40,000 nucleotides of DNA, from positions 7,501-47,500 of the forward strand of contig WHUX01000300.1 in the NCBI GenBank assembly GCA_015179025.1, in the 5' to 3' direction. The DNA is from Terfezia claveryi. Taxonomy: Eukaryota > Ascomycota > Pezizomycetes > Pezizales > Pezizaceae. The translations under genes were made by a program, and so were the position numbers. A model generated the notes under the pieces. The model was not told the DNA's origin and did no database searches. It saw only the letters and a program-made list of their open reading frames with translations. This document shows, in pieces, positions 36,603 through 40,000 of the stretch (positions within the stretch are counted from its first letter, which is position 1; each line of letters opens with the position of its first letter).

Positions 36603-37439
36603 CTACAAAGTCATCTCCACATTCGTTTCCTTCTTGCCTGCTTTCCCAAGAGCAAGCTCGGCATCTGTAACCCGATGACCACCACCAGTACATTGATAAC
36701 CACCTTCGATTCTAACAAAATCGAAATCACTATCACAAGTACCAATATTACGAATCCATCTTTGACGATTAACCTCTTCCTCAGTATTAATCAAAGCAAG
36801 GGCATTATGGATCCGCTCATCACCATCAATACGTGCGTTACGCTCATCATTAATAGCAATACCACGTTCAGTGCGCTCATCATTAATAGAGGCAACAGCT
36901 TCACTAATAGAAGCAACAGTTTCACCAACAGCAATAATGCGTTCAGTGCACTCATTAGAAATACGTCTACAGAGACCAAGATGGAGATCGCCGACCCTAT
37001 CCTCCTCCATTGAAGACGAGTTGTTAAACATCTATCAGAAGTAATACGCTGTTCACGTTCAGTATCAATACGTGAAACCAATGAACGACATTCATCAATA
37101 CGTTCGGTACGTTCGACAGAAATAGTGTGTTCAAGGTCCTTGACCTTAAGCTGAAGTTCCTTAAGAGTACGATTCACGAGATGATACCAATTCCCTAAAG
37201 TAAAATAAAAATCAATATAAAATATAACGATAAAAAAAGAATAGGACATTACATAAAAACTTCATAATATAACAAACTAAAAGAAAAAAAATAAAAAGAA
37301 TAACCCCGAAAAAGGTGCCGACGAGAAAAATAGAAGTCCAACCTAGGGAACGAATAAAAAAACTAAAAATAGACCGCCATAAATTCTGATCAAACAAAGG
37401 CGGGAATTGAGTATCCAAAACAAAAGTAGAAGCGTCCAT
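36603..37439 (-). CDS. Membrane-anchored coiled-coil protein, unit C (at least two indels)
   Basis: Start at 37439. A base is missing near 37012 in the coiled coil, and two further bases are missing near 37237-37245 in the hydrophobic region. Otherwise it matches unit A. Confidence 0.7.
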
Positions 37440-37621
37440 ATCGAATGCGTAGCGGGGTTAAGAGGGAGTGAGTATAGTAATATGGTAGACGTGGACGGTA
37501 ATGAGAGGTAAGAGAAGAAAAACTGAGATATCTAAGAAAAAAGAAAGAACAAAAAAAACGAAGGAGAAAGAGAAGTATTTATATCCAAAAGTAAATTACG
37601 TGTCACCAATGAAAAAAAGAA

Positions 37622-38390
37622 TCATGCAGCAGGAACAATAATCAAGCGACGCCAACGCATATAGAACAACAAAGTCTCATATGCTTCCTCCGTATATCGC
37701 GCACTATAAGACCCCTGCCTAGAAACAGTTTCAGTCAGTACTTGTGGTCCCCATAGATTTTGCAGAAAATAACGCCTCCCATGTGCACGACAATTTTGAA
37801 TAGCTGCTTCCGCCTGAGCCCTTAAACCAATAGAAACATCAGTCCTACGGGTATCAAAATATTCACTAGGAAGATAAACACTGCCAGGCAAAACAGGAAC
37901 AGGATCAGCTTGACGATACGCAGGCTCCCGTAAAGAAATAGCTCTACGGCGAAAAGGTCGAAGTAAAACAAGAGCTTGATCACTTTCAGGGATAGGCTGA
38001 TCAGAACGCCGAGTAACAGTAGAAAAAACATGATTAACACAATTCAAAACACCAGTAGGAGTAAAAAGTGCAGCTTGTTCCCGTGAAGAAACAGCAGCAC
38101 GCAATGCTTCCTCGCATTCAGAATCGAGAGCTATGCGTTCGTTCTCTAACATATTCCGTAATTGTTGAAGATCGGTAAAGAGGTAACTCGGACAGAATGT
38201 CATAGTAGGGAATGGACGATTGGATGGAGAAGTTTCAACACTATCACCAGTTGCACCACTTCCAGTTGCACCACTTCCATTTGCACCACCTCCAGAGGAT
38301 CCACCACCGCCAGGTCGAGGCTACAAATAAAAATTAGTAAGAATCAAAAAGAAAACAAACGAAAAGAAATACTTACTCGTAATGCTCCAT
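37622..38390 (-). CDS. Unknown 237-aa protein, unit C
   Basis: Exon 2 37622-38320 is identical in length to unit B and open. Exon 1 (38377-38390) lacks one A of the run (cgtaatgc against cgtaaatgc), shifting only the five leader codons. Confidence 0.75.
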
Positions 38391-38443
38391 AATGGAAATG
38401 AAGAAAAGAAAGTAAAATAGAAAATAAAAAATATCAAAAAAAC

Positions 38444-38824
38444 TTACTCATATAGAAGATGCAACCCCTGTAAAATACGAGTCAGAGCATCGAGTTTACC
38501 ACTAATATCCAACATCGTGGCTCCAAGATTCTCCAACCGTATATCAAAACCGTCAAGCCGACGTTCAACCAATTGAAGACGACCTTCAATCAAACACATA
38601 CGGTTCCCAAGTTGGTCTTCTACTGCTTGTAACCGATCTCCAAATTGATCCCGAGTTGGAAGTTGTTCAAGCTTATTAGATGCACTCTCCATTCGATGAG
38701 CAAATTGAAAGACTACATTACTTAAAATATGTAGCCCATCTTCGATCGAAGGAGCAGATTCGTAAGCGTCTTGACGAACCTGAATTTCATCGGCAACAGT
38801 GGTTTGGCTATCTGGAGTAGACAT
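38444..38824 (-). CDS. Coiled-coil protein, unit C (variant C-terminus)
   Basis: 126 codons. One C is missing in a run near 38466, replacing the last residues VASSI by LHLLYE and moving the stop into the putative downstream intron. Units A and B both have the longer C run, so this is likely an error. Confidence 0.7.
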   Translation of the reverse strand: MSTPDSQTTVADEIQVRQDAYESAPSIEDGLHILSNVVFQFAHRMESASNKLEQLPTRDQFGDRLQAVEDQLGNRMCLIEGRLQLVERRLDGFDIRLENLGATMLDISGKLDALTRILQGLHLLYE

Positions 38825-38881
38825 TTTGATTATAGAACATAAAAAAGCAGGACAACAAAAAAAGATATATATAACAAAAAA

Positions 38882-39494
38882 CGGCCCCTTTTTTTTCGGA
38901 TAAAAGTGTGTCTGACCTGCCGCGTGGGGACCCTCCCACCCTACGCTACGCTCCGGGGGGCCCCCCTCTCCGCTACGGTCAGGCTTCAGTGAAATATATC
39001 AAGGGACTCGTCGCTCGGGCCCCACAAGGGGGACCCATCTCGCTCCTAGCTAATGCACCTAATAATTGGGGGGACCCCGCGCTAGTCACGAATAGATATG
39101 CTTGTTGGCAGGCGCAAAGGGACCCACTCAACTTTTGTTCCCTCCCTCCGCTACGCTCCGGGGGGACCCCAAGACAAAAGTCTCGGGGTCCCAATGAGCG
39201 TGAACAAAAGATATATATAAAGTGATAAGGCTACCGGGCATATATCCCTCCCTCCCATTAAAGTGGTAGCATGAGGGCTTCGCCCTTCGCTGCAAATACA
39301 TATACAGAGTTGGGGTAGTAAATAACTTCGCAAGATGAATCCAACATGCTCGCGGGCGGGTCCCCCCCCCTTTCGCTTCGCTACAGGGGGTCCCCCCCCG
39401 CCCTAGCTCTCAGCGTTCGCGGCGGAGGGGGGTTACCTCCGCTTCGCTCCGGAGACACCCCCCTACCCCCTTGCTCACTCCAACCCGTTCGCAT
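38882..39494. repeat. GC-rich hairpin cluster region, unit C
   Basis: Same clusters. G and C run lengths vary by one to two bases from the other units, as expected for sequencing of such runs. Confidence 0.65.
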
Positions 39495-39665
39495 TACTAA
39501 TTTAATATTTTACGATTGGATAGAATCAACGACAATTAATTAAAAATAAGAAAAAGAATCAGATAAGAATTACACCACTCGACAACTAAAAAAAAGAAAT
39601 GTCCACTACAAAAATAAAAAAAAAATCAGATAAAAAAGATACACCACGTGATAATGAAAGATGAC

Positions 39666-40000
39666 CTAATCACAATGACAATTCTCACGTGGTTGTGCAC
39701 AACCTCGACAATTATCAGTCTCCCAGTCCTGCCCATCGACAATATAACGTGCCTCCTCTCGATGACGATCACAATGACAATCACCCATATTGATGGCAAG
39801 ACGTGAAAGAATGACATAATGTCGATGAAGAGAAGGCAATGCCATAAACAAAAACGCAGTACGAGAATCACGATCACGAAATAAAAACAACTGATGACGT
39901 AATTCAAGGATACAAAGACGAGTGAAAGGACAAATATCAGAAGAATAAAAAGAATTAAGCTTTAAAGAAAGCTCATTAGAAAGGTCTACCAATCGGAATG
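39666..40000 (-). CDS. 325-aa Cys/His protein, unit C (cut by window end)
   Basis: Only the C-terminal ~110 codons are present, including the whole Cys/His module. Sequence as in unit B. Confidence 0.75.
   Translation of the reverse strand, partial: FRLVDLSNELSLKLNSFYSSDICPFTRLCILELRHQLFLFRDRDSRTAFLFMALPSLHRHYVILSRLAINMGDCHCDRHREEARYIVDGQDWETDNCRGCAQPRENCHCD

Overview
The window is one repeating unit of about 14.68 kb read 2.7 times in the same orientation: unit A 1-14676, unit B 14677-29365, unit C 29366-40000 (cut off). The units are nearly identical and differ mostly by one-base indels in homopolymers. This is what an unpolished long-read assembly of a circular or head-to-tail concatenated extrachromosomal element would look like. 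The exception is a tract of about 1.7 kb in unit C (about 34890-36570) covering the Rep gene, which carries real, mostly third-position substitutions.

The sequence is eukaryotic. At least seven of the eleven genes contain 50-75 nt GT-AG introns with TACTAAT/CTAAC-like branch points, and splicing them restores frame. Each complete unit also carries a fragment of about 265 bp of nuclear 28S rRNA whose sequence, from memory, is closest to fungal 25S/28S. With the AT-rich genes and GC-rich hairpin clusters of a kind known from fungal and algal organelles, a fungal host, perhaps an early-diverging one, is the best guess. The host is inference.

Layout of a unit (unit A coordinates). Minus-strand block: a 482-aa collagen-like protein (90-1596), an unknown 193-aa protein (1744-2378), a 287-aa protein with a basic N-terminus (2473-3386, capsid candidate), and a 64-aa Arg-rich protein (3387-3581). 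Then comes a gene-free region of 1.5 kb (3582-5127) full of palindromes, with three 32-bp iteron-like repeats and two stem-loops whose loops contain TAATATTAA, close to the geminivirus/genomovirus nonanucleotide. Plus strand: a small CxxC protein (5128-5355) overlapping by ATGA a spliced Rep of about 570 aa (5352-7111) with HUH endonuclease motifs, a geminivirus-type HPNI motif and an SF3 helicase. Minus strand again: a membrane/coiled-coil fibre-like protein (7243-8082), a 237-aa protein with a Gly-rich N-terminus (8269-9037), a 125-aa coiled-coil protein (about 9096-9473), a GC-rich hairpin region (9531-10139), and a 325-aa protein with a Cys/His C-terminus (10309-11346). Then a satellite array of about 18 units (11606-12571), the 28S fragment (12629-12894), and a plus-strand six-exon gene for a protein of about 433 aa with an NLS-like motif (13061-14662).

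Taken together this looks like a very large relative of geminivirus/genomovirus-type CRESS-DNA elements. It has a rolling-circle Rep and candidate origins, a set of fibre-like and basic proteins suggesting a particle or surface structure, and an rDNA fragment that could tie it to the host rDNA array. CRESS genomes I know of are mostly 2-6 kb, so a 14.7 kb intron-rich member would be unusual. Virus versus plasmid cannot be settled from the sequence.
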